Under the pieces are notes generated by a model. That model did no database searches, was not told the DNA's origin, and was given only the letters and a program-made list of their open reading frames with translations. Both the position numbers and the translations under genes were made by a program. Positions 1 to 5,004 of a stretch of DNA of 5,005 bases are shown here, in pieces. Origin of the DNA: an uncultured Bacteroidales bacterium (lineage in GTDB: Bacteria; Bacteroidota; Bacteroidia; Bacteroidales; UBA932). The DNA lies in contig CABQAB010000157.1 in the NCBI GenBank assembly GCA_902461985.1, forward strand, positions 1 through 5,005, in the 5' to 3' direction. The first letter of the stretch is position 1. Every line of letters begins with the position of its first letter.

Positions 1-1028
1 TTTTCACTACGGCGGAAAAGCAGCCTACAATCTGGCATGCTCCAGGTGTCTTCGACCCGGAAACAGGCGAGCGCATCTCCACGGGAGACGGCATCAGCCG
101 TTATCAGGACGTGTTCGGAGAGGTTCTCGTCCAGCTCGGTCGTATGGACTCGTCCATTGTCGGCGTAACTCCTGCAATGGCTTCCGGCTGCGGCATGAAT
201 GTCTTTGCAAAGGAGTTCCCTGACCGTTTCTTCGACGTGGGCATTGCCGAGGAGCATGCGGTGACCTTCTCCGCCGGCCTGGCCGCAAACGGTCTGCGTC
301 CTTTCTGCAACATCTATTCGTCATTCTCCCAGCGGGCTTACGACCAGATTATACACGATGTCGCCCTGCAGCATCTTCCGGTGGTCATCTGTCTTGACAG
401 GGCCGGTCTGGTGGGGGAGGACGGCGCGACCCACAACGGCTGTTTCGACATTGCAGCATACCGCAGCATCCCCAATACCGTGATTGCAGTGCCTTCGGAT
501 GAGGTGGAACTTAAGAACATGATGTTTACGGCTTCCAAAGCGGCAACCGGTCCTTTCATAATAAGGTATCCGCGCGGGAAAGGCGAAAATGCGCCGTGGC
601 GCGAGTCTGAGTTCGAGATGTGCGAACCGGGCAGGGGCGTATGCGTGCAAAAGGGAAGCGAGGTGGCGGTAATCGTTGCCGGTCCGGTGCTTTCCGCCGC
701 CAGCAAGGCTTTGGAGCAGGTCAGGACAGAGTGCGGAAAAAATTTCTCCCTATACAACATAAGGTATGTGAAGCCTTTGGATTATGATCTTGTGGCAGAG
801 GCGGCCGCAAACCACAGGACCATAATCACTGTCGAGGATGCCTGTGTGGAGGGCGGTCTCCATGGGGCTGTCGCCGAGTTCGTCTGCGCCAACGCTCCGG
901 GAGTCAAGGTCATTCCTGTCGGCATACCTGACCGTTTCATCGAACAGGACAGCCAGAAAGGCCAGAGGGCCGAATGTGGTCTCACAGCCGGCTCCATCGC
1001 CCGTGTCATAATTTCGGAACTTGGCTGA
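1..1028 (+). CDS. dxs: 1-deoxy-D-xylulose-5-phosphate synthase, C-terminal part (5' end outside window)
   Basis: DXS condenses pyruvate and glyceraldehyde 3-phosphate to DXP, using thiamine diphosphate. It is the first step of the cytoplasmic MEP isoprenoid pathway and also feeds thiamine and pyridoxal synthesis. The frame is open from base 3 to the TGA at 1026-1028, giving 341 residues. The family is about 620-640 long, so roughly 280-300 N-terminal residues, including the first thiamine-diphosphate domain, are missing. The visible part covers the central pyrimidine-binding domain and the transketolase C-terminal domain. IAEEHAVTF (first Glu codon at 249-251) matches the catalytic Glu370 region of E. 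coli DXS. LDRAG and DGATHNG (His at 432-434) match the conserved Arg/Asp/His substrate-binding stretch, and RYPRG matches the phosphate-binding Arg segment. The GTG at 111 is internal, because homology continues upstream of it. The downstream gene is convergent, so dxs ends its transcription unit here. No key residue is missing in the visible part. Confidence 0.96.
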   Translation, partial: FTTAEKQPTIWHAPGVFDPETGERISTGDGISRYQDVFGEVLVQLGRMDSSIVGVTPAMASGCGMNVFAKEFPDRFFDVGIAEEHAVTFSAGLAANGLRPFCNIYSSFSQRAYDQIIHDVALQHLPVVICLDRAGLVGEDGATHNGCFDIAAYRSIPNTVIAVPSDEVELKNMMFTASKAATGPFIIRYPRGKGENAPWRESEFEMCEPGRGVCVQKGSEVAVIVAGPVLSAASKALEQVRTECGKNFSLYNIRYVKPLDYDLVAEAAANHRTIITVEDACVEGGLHGAVAEFVCANAPGVKVIPVGIPDRFIEQDSQKGQRAECGLTAGSIARVIISELG

Positions 1029-1061
1029 GGCCGATAACCATTATTTAACAGTCAGGCAGTC

Positions 1062-1098
1062 TGCCAAACCCCGATGCAACCGGCGCGAGAGTTTGGCA
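1062..1098. terminator. Candidate bidirectional terminator stem between convergent genes
   Basis: TGCCAAAC (1062-1069) and GTTTGGCA (1091-1098) form a perfect 8-bp inverted repeat around a 21-base loop. It sits in the 100-bp gap between the dxs stop and the stop of the convergent lipoprotein gene. A shorter palindrome, GGCAG-T-CTGCC (1055-1065), overlaps its left arm, so the two folds exclude each other. Neither side has a long T tract, so classical intrinsic termination is not well supported. The placement between two gene ends is the main argument. Confidence 0.35.
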
Positions 1099-1128
1099 TG
1101 CGTGGCACTTTGCCTCGTTTCCGGGGCA

Positions 1129-2841
1129 TTACCTTGACAGCAGTTCAATGTCTCTCGTGAACAGTTCTTTAGCCCTGGCTTCCGGTATGAATTTCCAGCA
1201 GCCCATGCGTTCCGCGTCATAGACGGTCTCCGGGGTCACAGTCCCGTGAGTCTCGAAAAATCTTTTGAGCAGTTCCCGGATTTCAACATGTCTCGACACA
1301 ACTCTTGATTTCATTTCGTCCGGTGCGAGCCCGGCTCCTTCTGCAAGCAGGTCTCCTCCTCCCGTAGCCCTGTACGAAGTCATGGCTACGGTATAATATT
1401 CATCAGTCCTGAAACTGCTTCCGTCTGCAAGAGACTTTATGCTGATTCGTTTTCCCTGTGGCTGATTGATGTCTACGATATAGACTATTCCGGCTGCGGA
1501 ATCGAAATTATAGATTCTTCCGTTGAGCGACCAGCCGCTGTCTCCGGTCCTTTCGTCTGCTTTTTCACTTATTCCCAAGAGGTGTTCCCTGCAGTCCCTG
1601 TCCAGCCAGGCAGCATATGAATATTCCAGGTAGTCTTTGATTTCCCTGCCGCTCAGTCTCACCACGAACAGCTGGTTCTCGTATGGATAGATTCTGAAAA
1701 GATCATTTACGGTGACGTCGCCTTCTTCCGCAATCTTTCCCCGGCCTATAGGGGCCGCAAATGAAAGGCTGGCCCCGGTTCCCTTCAGCTGGACTGTATG
1801 CAGCAGGTTCATATAGCCGCACATTCCTCCCAAGGCATCATCTGCGCTCAATTCCATTCCAAGCTCTCCTACCTTGGTATCGGTGAATGCCTTTACCTGT
1901 CTGATTTCTTCCGAAAACATGGACGCCATCTTCCTGTCCCTAAGTTTTTTGTCCGGCCATGCGATTTCATGCTGCCTTTCGCCTGTCGTAAAGTCCACAG
2001 TGACGTGCCCGACAGAATTGGCTTTTGCGCCCGAGTCGATGTAGATGCAGCCTTCGTGTTCCGCAGTGCAGGGCGTATGGTCATGCGCTCCGACTAAAAT
2101 GTCCACGCCTTTGAGCGAATGGAGCAGGTCCAATGACTGGTTTTCGAGCATGGTCCCGTCTCCTTTTCCGGTGCCGCTGTGGACCGCCACTATTACGAGA
2201 TCCGGGGATTCTTTCCCGCGCACTTCATCCACCTTTTCCTGGACACACTCAGTCAGGCTGAGGAAATCCAGCCCGCTCCACAGATGTTCGGGCAGCCAGC
2301 CTTTGATGTTGGCGTTGTTAAAACCTAAGACAGCGATTCTCCTGCCGCACTTTTCTACCATTGTATAATAGGGAAAATATGCTTCCCCATTGTCAGACCT
2401 GACTATGTTGCCCGCGAGTACAGGTATGCCTCTGCGCTCCAGCTGGGGAACTACTCTGTCATAGACCGGATGGCCTGTCTCTATGTCATGGTTGCCGAGG
2501 ACGATTGCATCATAGCCCATGTAGCCCGCTATTCTCGGATAGATGTGCTCGGCGACAGTGTCTACATAGTTGAAATAGTATGCGGTGTTGTCTCCCTGCA
2601 GTATGTCGCCGGCATCGAGAAGCAGGACGCTGTTTTTGCCGTATTGTCTGCGGAGACTGTCGGTATAGTGTTTCACGGCTTCCAACGAAGGGCTGATTTC
2701 ACCGCCTGCAAGGTCTGTGGCGAAAAAACGGCCGTGGACATCGCCTGTGGTGACAATGTGAAGTTTGTTTGACTTGGGGCTGCAGGCTGTGAACATGCCG
2801 AGTGTGAGCGTGCATAGAAACAGGATTCCGGATTTTCGCAT
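1129..2841 (-). CDS. 5'-nucleotidase / metallophosphatase family lipoprotein (UshA-like)
   Basis: This is a predicted extracytoplasmic phosphohydrolase of 570 residues. Residues 1-20 look like a lipoprotein signal peptide: basic MRKS, a hydrophobic core, then FTAC with Cys20 as the likely lipidated residue. The metallophosphoesterase domain follows with all the expected metal motifs: GDVHG (Asp34, His36), DAGD-LQG (Asp79), GNHD (Asn117, His118), VHSG (His221) and GAHDH (His253, His255). The 5'-nucleotidase C-terminal domain begins near residue 320. It shows FRIYPYENQLFVVRLSG (about 382-398), NFDSAAGIVY (about 445-454) and TGGGD (about 493-497). The family cleaves nucleotides, cyclic nucleotides or UDP-sugars, and the substrate here cannot be told from sequence. 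The ATG at 2841 is preferred over the in-frame TTG at 2883. It places the signal peptide at the N-terminus, and the TTG lies inside a likely -7 promoter box. The residue three after the catalytic His is Glu121 where UshA has Asp120. The gene stands alone, convergent with dxs and divergent from the tRNA operon. Confidence 0.9.
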   Translation of the reverse strand: MRKSGILFLCTLTLGMFTACSPKSNKLHIVTTGDVHGRFFATDLAGGEISPSLEAVKHYTDSLRRQYGKNSVLLLDAGDILQGDNTAYYFNYVDTVAEHIYPRIAGYMGYDAIVLGNHDIETGHPVYDRVVPQLERRGIPVLAGNIVRSDNGEAYFPYYTMVEKCGRRIAVLGFNNANIKGWLPEHLWSGLDFLSLTECVQEKVDEVRGKESPDLVIVAVHSGTGKGDGTMLENQSLDLLHSLKGVDILVGAHDHTPCTAEHEGCIYIDSGAKANSVGHVTVDFTTGERQHEIAWPDKKLRDRKMASMFSEEIRQVKAFTDTKVGELGMELSADDALGGMCGYMNLLHTVQLKGTGASLSFAAPIGRGKIAEEGDVTVNDLFRIYPYENQLFVVRLSGREIKDYLEYSYAAWLDRDCREHLLGISEKADERTGDSGWSLNGRIYNFDSAAGIVYIVDINQPQGKRISIKSLADGSSFRTDEYYTVAMTSYRATGGGDLLAEGAGLAPDEMKSRVVSRHVEIRELLKRFFETHGTVTPETVYDAERMGCWKFIPEARAKELFTRDIELLSR

Positions 2842-2880
2842 GGTAAGGTATAATAATTTTGTCTTTTGGCTTCGATGCCG

Positions 2881-2888
2881 CAAATTTA
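2881..2888 (-). promoter_or_regulatory. Candidate promoter (-7 box) of the 5'-nucleotidase-like gene
   Basis: Read on the minus strand, these bases are TAAATTTG, a perfect match to the Bacteroides-type -7 consensus TAnnTTTG. The box is about 40 bases upstream of the chosen ATG, so a start of transcription near 2874-2876 would leave a leader of roughly 35 bases. No good TTTG -33 element is seen at 19-21 bases upstream. The nearest candidate is a TTTT at a 16-base spacing. The call rests on the -7 match and its position. Confidence 0.45.
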
Positions 2889-2973
2889 GTAATATGAAAA
2901 CAATAAAAGTGCATCAATAGGAATAAGATTTTTGAAGATTGCTTGCCATAAAAATACCTTCATAACCAAGTGA

Positions 2974-2983
2974 TGAAATTTCA
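2974..2983. repeat. 10-bp perfect palindrome in the divergent control region
   Basis: TGAAATTTCA is self-complementary and lies between the minus-strand promoter and the tRNA-operon promoter, about 57 bases upstream of the latter's -33 element. It could be an operator half-site or part of an AT-rich upstream element. Short AT-rich palindromes also arise by chance in such DNA. No other gene or RNA is visible in 2889-3039. Confidence 0.2.
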
Positions 2984-3039
2984 AATCAGGAAAATCTGGG
3001 CCTGCATCTTAAACCGCAGATTAAAATTTATGAAAAAGT

Positions 3040-3070
3040 TTTGGAGAATTAGATTTTATGCCTATCTTTG
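3040..3070 (+). promoter_or_regulatory. Strong Bacteroides-type promoter of the tRNA-tuf operon
   Basis: TTTG at 3040-3043 and TATCTTTG at 3063-3070 are separated by 19 bases. This matches the known Bacteroidota primary-sigma consensus (-33 TTTG, -7 TAnnTTTG) in both boxes and in spacing. Transcription should begin about 5-7 bases after the -7 box, near 3075-3077, leaving a leader of about 20 bases before tRNA-Thr. No other consensus promoter was seen between here and tuf, so this one probably drives the four tRNAs and tuf together. Confidence 0.85.
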
Positions 3071-3096
3071 CAATCCCTTTTGACGAAAGGCAAGTT

Positions 3097-3170
3097 GCCG
3101 ATGTAGCTCAGTTGGCTAGAGCACGTGATTTGTAATCTCGGGGTCGTGGGTTCGACTCCCTCCATCGGCT
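3097..3170 (+). tRNA. tRNA-Thr, anticodon TGT
   Basis: This tRNA decodes ACA and, by wobble, possibly other Thr codons. The acceptor stem GCCGATG/CATCGGC is perfect, with a T discriminator at 3170. The D stem is GCTC/GAGC and the T loop is TTCGACT. The anticodon loop TTTGTAA (3129-3135) puts TGT at 3131-3133. Two stems each carry a central T-T mismatch: the anticodon stem CGTGA/TCTCG (3126 against 3138) and the T stem GTGGG/CCCTC (3147 against 3161). CCA is not encoded and must be added after transcription. It is the first gene of the operon and matches the place of thrU in E. coli. Confidence 0.96.
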
Positions 3171-3177
3171 CAGTTCT

Positions 3178-3343
3178 TTGATTTATTTTGTTCGTATTTA
3201 TAAGACGGCAAAATATGCGTGAAAGGTCTTGAATTTATTTTGATTGTATTCAAGGCGGACGAGCGAGGAGGAAAGGAGTTACCTTTTGGTAATGACTGAC
3301 CGACGAGGCGAAGTCCAACGAAGAAGACGGCAAAATAAATCAA
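3178..3343. repeat. 166-bp inverted-repeat-bounded spacer element between tRNA-Thr and tRNA-Tyr
   Basis: The 13-base arms TTGATTTATTTTG (3178-3190) and CAAAATAAATCAA (3331-3343) are perfect reverse complements. They nearly abut the two tRNAs: 7 bases after tRNA-Thr and 6 bases before tRNA-Tyr. A second left arm, TTTATTTTG, occurs at 3234-3242, so a 106-bp unit (3234-3339) also has matching 9-bp ends. Inside are a stem GTCTTGAAT/ATTCAAGGC (3226-3234 with 3248-3256, one G-T pair), a hairpin GTTACC-TTTT-GGTAAT (3278-3293, one G-T pair), and a GC-rich core CGAGGCGAAGTCC (3304-3316). No convincing coding frame is present. It could be a MITE-like repeat, or a stem that RNase III cuts to separate the tRNA precursors. 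Confidence 0.6.
3181..3215. repeat. Collapsed (internally deleted-looking) copy of the spacer element
   Basis: The left 18 bases (3181-3198) match 3233-3250 at 16 of 18 positions. The right 14 bases, AAGACGGCAAAATA (3202-3215), match 3324-3337 exactly. The short unit therefore has both ends of the neighbouring 106-bp unit (3234-3339) with almost nothing between them, as expected for a deletion derivative or a partial tandem duplication. The two copies are separated by about 18 bases. Confidence 0.55.
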
Positions 3344-3349
3344 GAGATT

Positions 3350-3432
3350 GGGAGAATACCAGAGTGGCCAAATGGGGCAGACTGTAAATCTGCTGGCTTA
3401 CGCCTTCGGTGGTTCGAATCCATCTTCTCCCA
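3350..3432 (+). tRNA. tRNA-Tyr, anticodon GTA
   Basis: This is a class II tRNA for the Tyr codons TAC and TAT. The acceptor stem GGGAGAA/TTCTCCC is perfect, with an A discriminator at 3432. The anticodon stem GCAGA/TCTGC is perfect, and its loop CTGTAAA (3382-3388) holds GTA at 3384-3386. The long variable arm typical of bacterial tRNA-Tyr is present, with stem GGC/GCC (3395-3397, 3402-3404). The T arm is GGTGG-TTCGAAT-CCATC with one G-T pair. CCA is not encoded. It occupies the place of tyrU in the E. coli operon. Confidence 0.97.
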
Positions 3433-3441
3433 CAAGTTTGA

Positions 3442-3568
3442 AGAATTTTTTCTGTCATCTCCGGTTTTTGTGCAGGGATGTGGAAAGCGGAGTTTTTTGA
3501 GCAAGTCGAGAGCAATGGGAACTTGTTCGCATTGCCGAGGCGCAGCCAAAAAGCCCGCAAAAAATTCT
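3442..3568. repeat. 127-bp inverted-repeat-bounded spacer element between tRNA-Tyr and tRNA-Gly
   Basis: AGAATTTTTT (3442-3451) and AAAAAATTCT (3559-3568) are perfect 10-base inverted repeats near the two ends of the 146-bp spacer. Inside are CTCCG/CGGAG (3459-3463, 3488-3492), a near-palindromic hairpin at 3512-3535, and CGAGGCGCAGCC (3536-3547). That last motif resembles CGAGGCGAAGTC in the previous spacer at 10 of 12 positions, and both are followed by an A-rich stretch ending in a GCAAAA motif. The two spacers therefore look like members of one element family. No gene is seen on either strand. Confidence 0.5.
3512..3535. repeat. 24-base near-perfect palindrome / hairpin
   Basis: GCAATG (3512-3517) pairs with CATTGC (3530-3535), and the inner GAAC (3519-3522) pairs with GTTC (3525-3528). 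The only break is one G-G mismatch (3518 with 3529), and the tip is two Ts. It is the central hairpin of the second tRNA spacer and sits where the first spacer has its GTTACC-TTTT-GGTAAT hairpin. It is not followed by a T tract, so a terminator is unlikely. Confidence 0.6.
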
Positions 3569-3580
3569 CTGAATTTTTGC
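3557..3580 (+). other. Hairpin overlapping the 5' end of tRNA-Gly
   Basis: GCAAAAAATTC (3557-3567) can pair with GAATTTTTGC (3571-3580), leaving one bulged A and a TCT loop. The last two bases of the right arm are the first two bases (GC) of the tRNA-Gly acceptor stem. In the precursor RNA this fold competes with the tRNA end, and it also competes with the longer-range pairing of 3559-3568 to 3442-3451. Any effect on 5' processing is inference. Confidence 0.4.
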
Positions 3581-3651
3581 GGAAGTAGCTCAGTTGGTAG
3601 AGCATTAGCCTTCCAAGCTAAGGGTCGCGGGTTCGAACCTCGTCTTCCGCT
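3579..3651 (+). tRNA. tRNA-Gly, anticodon TCC
   Basis: This tRNA reads GGA and GGG. The acceptor stem GCGGAAG/CTTCCGC is perfect, with a T discriminator at 3651. The D stem is GCTC/GAGC. The anticodon stem TTAGC/GCTAA is perfect, and its loop CTTCCAA (3610-3616) puts TCC at 3612-3614. The T arm is GCGGG-TTCGAAC-CTCGT with two G-T pairs. CCA is not encoded. Only 9 bases separate it from the next tRNA, so the two are certainly co-transcribed. It matches glyT of the E. coli operon. Confidence 0.97.
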
Positions 3652-3660
3652 CAATACTAC

Positions 3661-3732
3661 GCCAGTGTAGCTCAGGGGTAGAGCGCTTCCTTGGTAAGGA
3701 AGAGGTCGAGAGTTCAAATCTCTCCACCGGCT
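3661..3732 (+). tRNA. tRNA-Thr, anticodon GGT
   Basis: This tRNA reads ACC and ACT. The D stem is GCTC/GAGC. The anticodon stem CTTCC/GGAAG is perfect, with loop TTGGTAA (3691-3697) and GGT at 3693-3695. The T arm GAGAG-TTCAAAT-CTCTC is perfect. The acceptor stem GCCAGTG/CACCGGC pairs except for A3664 against C3728, an A-C mismatch at the fourth pair. The discriminator is T (3732), and CCA is not encoded. It is followed 50 bases later by tuf, as thrT is followed by tufB in E. coli. Confidence 0.95.
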
Positions 3733-3782
3733 CTGCTTTTTTTTATGTATAAACCTGTATAAAACTTTTTAAACATACAAGT
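3733..3782 (+). promoter_or_regulatory. Leader between tRNA-Thr(GGT) and tuf
   Basis: This 50-base AT-rich gap has a run of eight Ts (3737-3744), then TGTATAAA twice in tandem with a 10-base period (3746-3753, 3756-3763), then an A-rich stretch running into the tuf ATG. No Shine-Dalgarno and no TAnnTTTG box is seen. A leader without a Shine-Dalgarno is normal for Bacteroidota, where A-rich sequence before the start promotes translation. The T run follows directly on the GC-rich tRNA acceptor arm, so partial termination there is possible but unproven. Confidence 0.35.
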
Positions 3783-4970
3783 ATGGCAAAAGAAACCTTT
3801 AAAAGAGACAAACCCCACGTTAACATCGGTACGATCGGCCATGTTGACCACGGTAAGACCACTTTGACGGCAGCTATCACGACTGTCCTTGCAAAGAAAG
3901 GTCTTTCAGAGTTGCGTTCTTTCGACTCCATCGACAACGCACCTGAGGAAAAAGAGCGCGGTATTACTATCAATACTTCGCATGTCGAGTATCAGACTGC
4001 AACACGTCACTACGCTCACGTAGACTGCCCGGGCCACGCTGACTACGTTAAGAACATGGTAACTGGTGCTGCTCAGATGGACGGTGCAATCCTCGTGGTT
4101 GCCGCTACTGATGGTCCTATGCCTCAGACTCGTGAGCACATCCTTCTTGCACGTCAGGTGAACGTTCCGAAAATCGTTGTTTTCATGAACAAGGTTGACC
4201 TTGTTGACGACCCTGAGATGCTTGACCTCGTCGAAATGGAGATCCGTGACCTTCTTTCATTCTACGGCTTCGACGGCGACAACGCTCCTGTAATCCGCGG
4301 TTCCGCTCTTGGAGCTCTTAACGGCGACCCTCAGTACGAGGAGAAGATTATGGAACTTATGGATGCAGTTGACGCGTACATTCCGGTTCCTCCACGTGAG
4401 AACGAGAAACCGTTCCTTATGCCTATCGAGGACATTTTCTCTATCACAGGACGTGGTACTGTAGCAACAGGCCGTATCGAAACAGGTGTTGTTCATGTAG
4501 GTGACGAAGTTGAAATCGTCGGTCTCGGTGAAGAGCCAAAGAAGACGACTATCACAGGTGTTGAGATGTTCCGCAAACTCCTTGACGAAGGTGAAGCAGG
4601 TGACAACGTAGGTCTCCTCCTCCGCGGTATCGACAAGAAGGAAATCAAGAGAGGTCAGGTACTTGCTAAACCTGGTACCATCCATCCTCACGAGCACTTC
4701 GAGGCTGAAATCTATGTGTTGAAGAAAGACGAAGGTGGTCGTCACACTCCATTCCACAACCACTATCGTCCTCAGTTCTTCCTCCGTACTCTCGACATCA
4801 CAGGAGAGATTACTCTCCCAGAGGGTGTAGACGTAGTAATGCCTGGTGACAACGTTACAATCAAGGTTGATCTTATCTACCCTGTAGCCCTCAACGTAGG
4901 TCTCCGTTTCGCAATCCGCGAAGGTGGACGTACAGTAGGTGCAGGTCAGATCACCAAGGTTCTTGACTAA
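3783..4970 (+). CDS. tuf: Elongation factor Tu (EF-Tu)
   Basis: EF-Tu is the GTPase that brings aminoacyl-tRNA to the ribosomal A site. It is cytoplasmic and highly abundant. The 395 residues agree with the usual bacterial length (about 394-400). All G motifs are intact: P-loop GHVDHGKT (19-26), RGITI (59-63, Thr62 for Mg2+ and switch I), DCPGH (81-85, with His85 the equivalent of catalytic His84 in E. coli), NKVD (136-139) and SAL (174-176). Domain 2 starts near residue 210 and includes [14 protein letters not shown] (222-235). Domain 3 covers roughly the last 95 residues and includes [16 protein letters not shown] (321-336). The ATG at 3783 gives the standard MAKE-F-R-KPHVN N-terminus. Third positions favour T or C in codons such as GGT, CTT and GAC, as expected for very high expression and unlike the GC-richer dxs. 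It is the last gene of the tRNA-Thr-Tyr-Gly-Thr-tuf operon. Confidence 0.99.
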   Translation: MAKETFKRDKPHVNIGTIGHVDHGKTTLTAAITTVLAKKGLSELRSFDSIDNAPEEKERGITINTSHVEYQTATRHYAHVDCPGHADYVKNMVTGAAQMDGAILVVAATDGPMPQTREHILLARQVNVPKIVVFMNKVDLVDDPEMLDLVEMEIRDLLSFYGFDGDNAPVIRGSALGALNGDPQYEEKIMELMDAVDAYIPVPPRENEKPFLMPIEDIFSITGRGTVATGRIETGVVHVGDEVEIVGLGEEPKKTTITGVEMFRKLLDEGEAGDNVGLLLRGIDKKEIKRGQVLAKPGTIHPHEHFEAEIYVLKKDEGGRHTPFHNHYRPQFFLRTLDITGEITLPEGVDVVMPGDNVTIKVDLIYPVALNVGLRFAIREGGRTVGAGQITKVLD

Positions 4971-4982
4971 ATCATAATGGAT

Positions 4983-5004
4983 GGGGTCGCCTCCAAGTGG
5001 CCCC
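4983..5004 (+). terminator. GC-rich hairpin just downstream of tuf (window edge)
   Basis: GGGGTCGC (4983-4990) pairs with GTGGCCCC (4997-5004) over 8 bp including two G-T pairs, around a six-base loop CTCCAA. It begins 12 bases after the tuf stop codon. Position and stability fit an intrinsic terminator or a processing stem at the operon end. The window stops at the base after the stem, so the diagnostic T tract cannot be seen. Confidence 0.45.

Noticed and set aside
338..760. Minus-strand open frames inside dxs
   Set aside because: They are antisense to conserved DXS active-site motifs, with no promoter or recognisable protein content.
2045..2368. Plus-strand open frames inside the 5'-nucleotidase-like gene
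   Set aside because: They are shadows of the minus-strand coding sequence, which carries every expected metallophosphatase motif.
3178..3343. Insertion sequence remnant with a transposase
   Set aside because: Inverted ends are present, but the 166-bp interior has no transposase-like reading frame and there is no clear target-site duplication. At most it is a non-autonomous element.
3178..3568. CRISPR array in the repeated tRNA spacers
   Set aside because: The repeats are few, uneven in length and spacing, and arranged as inverted ends. There are no regularly spaced identical repeats and no cas gene.
3279..3605. Minus-strand open frame of 108 residues with GRRWIRTTEGVSQQIYSLPHLATLVF
   Set aside because: It is likewise antisense to tRNA-Tyr and the spacer elements, with no start context and no family signature apart from the tRNA artefact.
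3470..3670. Plus-strand open frame of 66 residues spanning the second spacer and tRNA-Gly (GSSSVGRALAFQAKGRGFEPRLPL)
   Set aside because: This peptide is the sense-strand reading of tRNA-Gly, a frequent misannotation. The region is stable RNA and repeat, not coding.
3340..3717. Minus-strand open frame of 125 residues across the tRNA genes (with NSRPLP, GSNPRPLAWKANALPTE and MDSNHRR stretches)
   Set aside because: It is the antisense translation of tRNA-Thr, tRNA-Gly and tRNA-Tyr. These peptide strings are well-known false proteins from tRNA complements.
4257..4763. Minus-strand open frame of 168 residues inside tuf
   Set aside because: It is a shadow of the strongly codon-biased tuf gene. 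It is Cys/Thr/Val-rich with no recognisable domain, and the sense strand is unambiguous EF-Tu.
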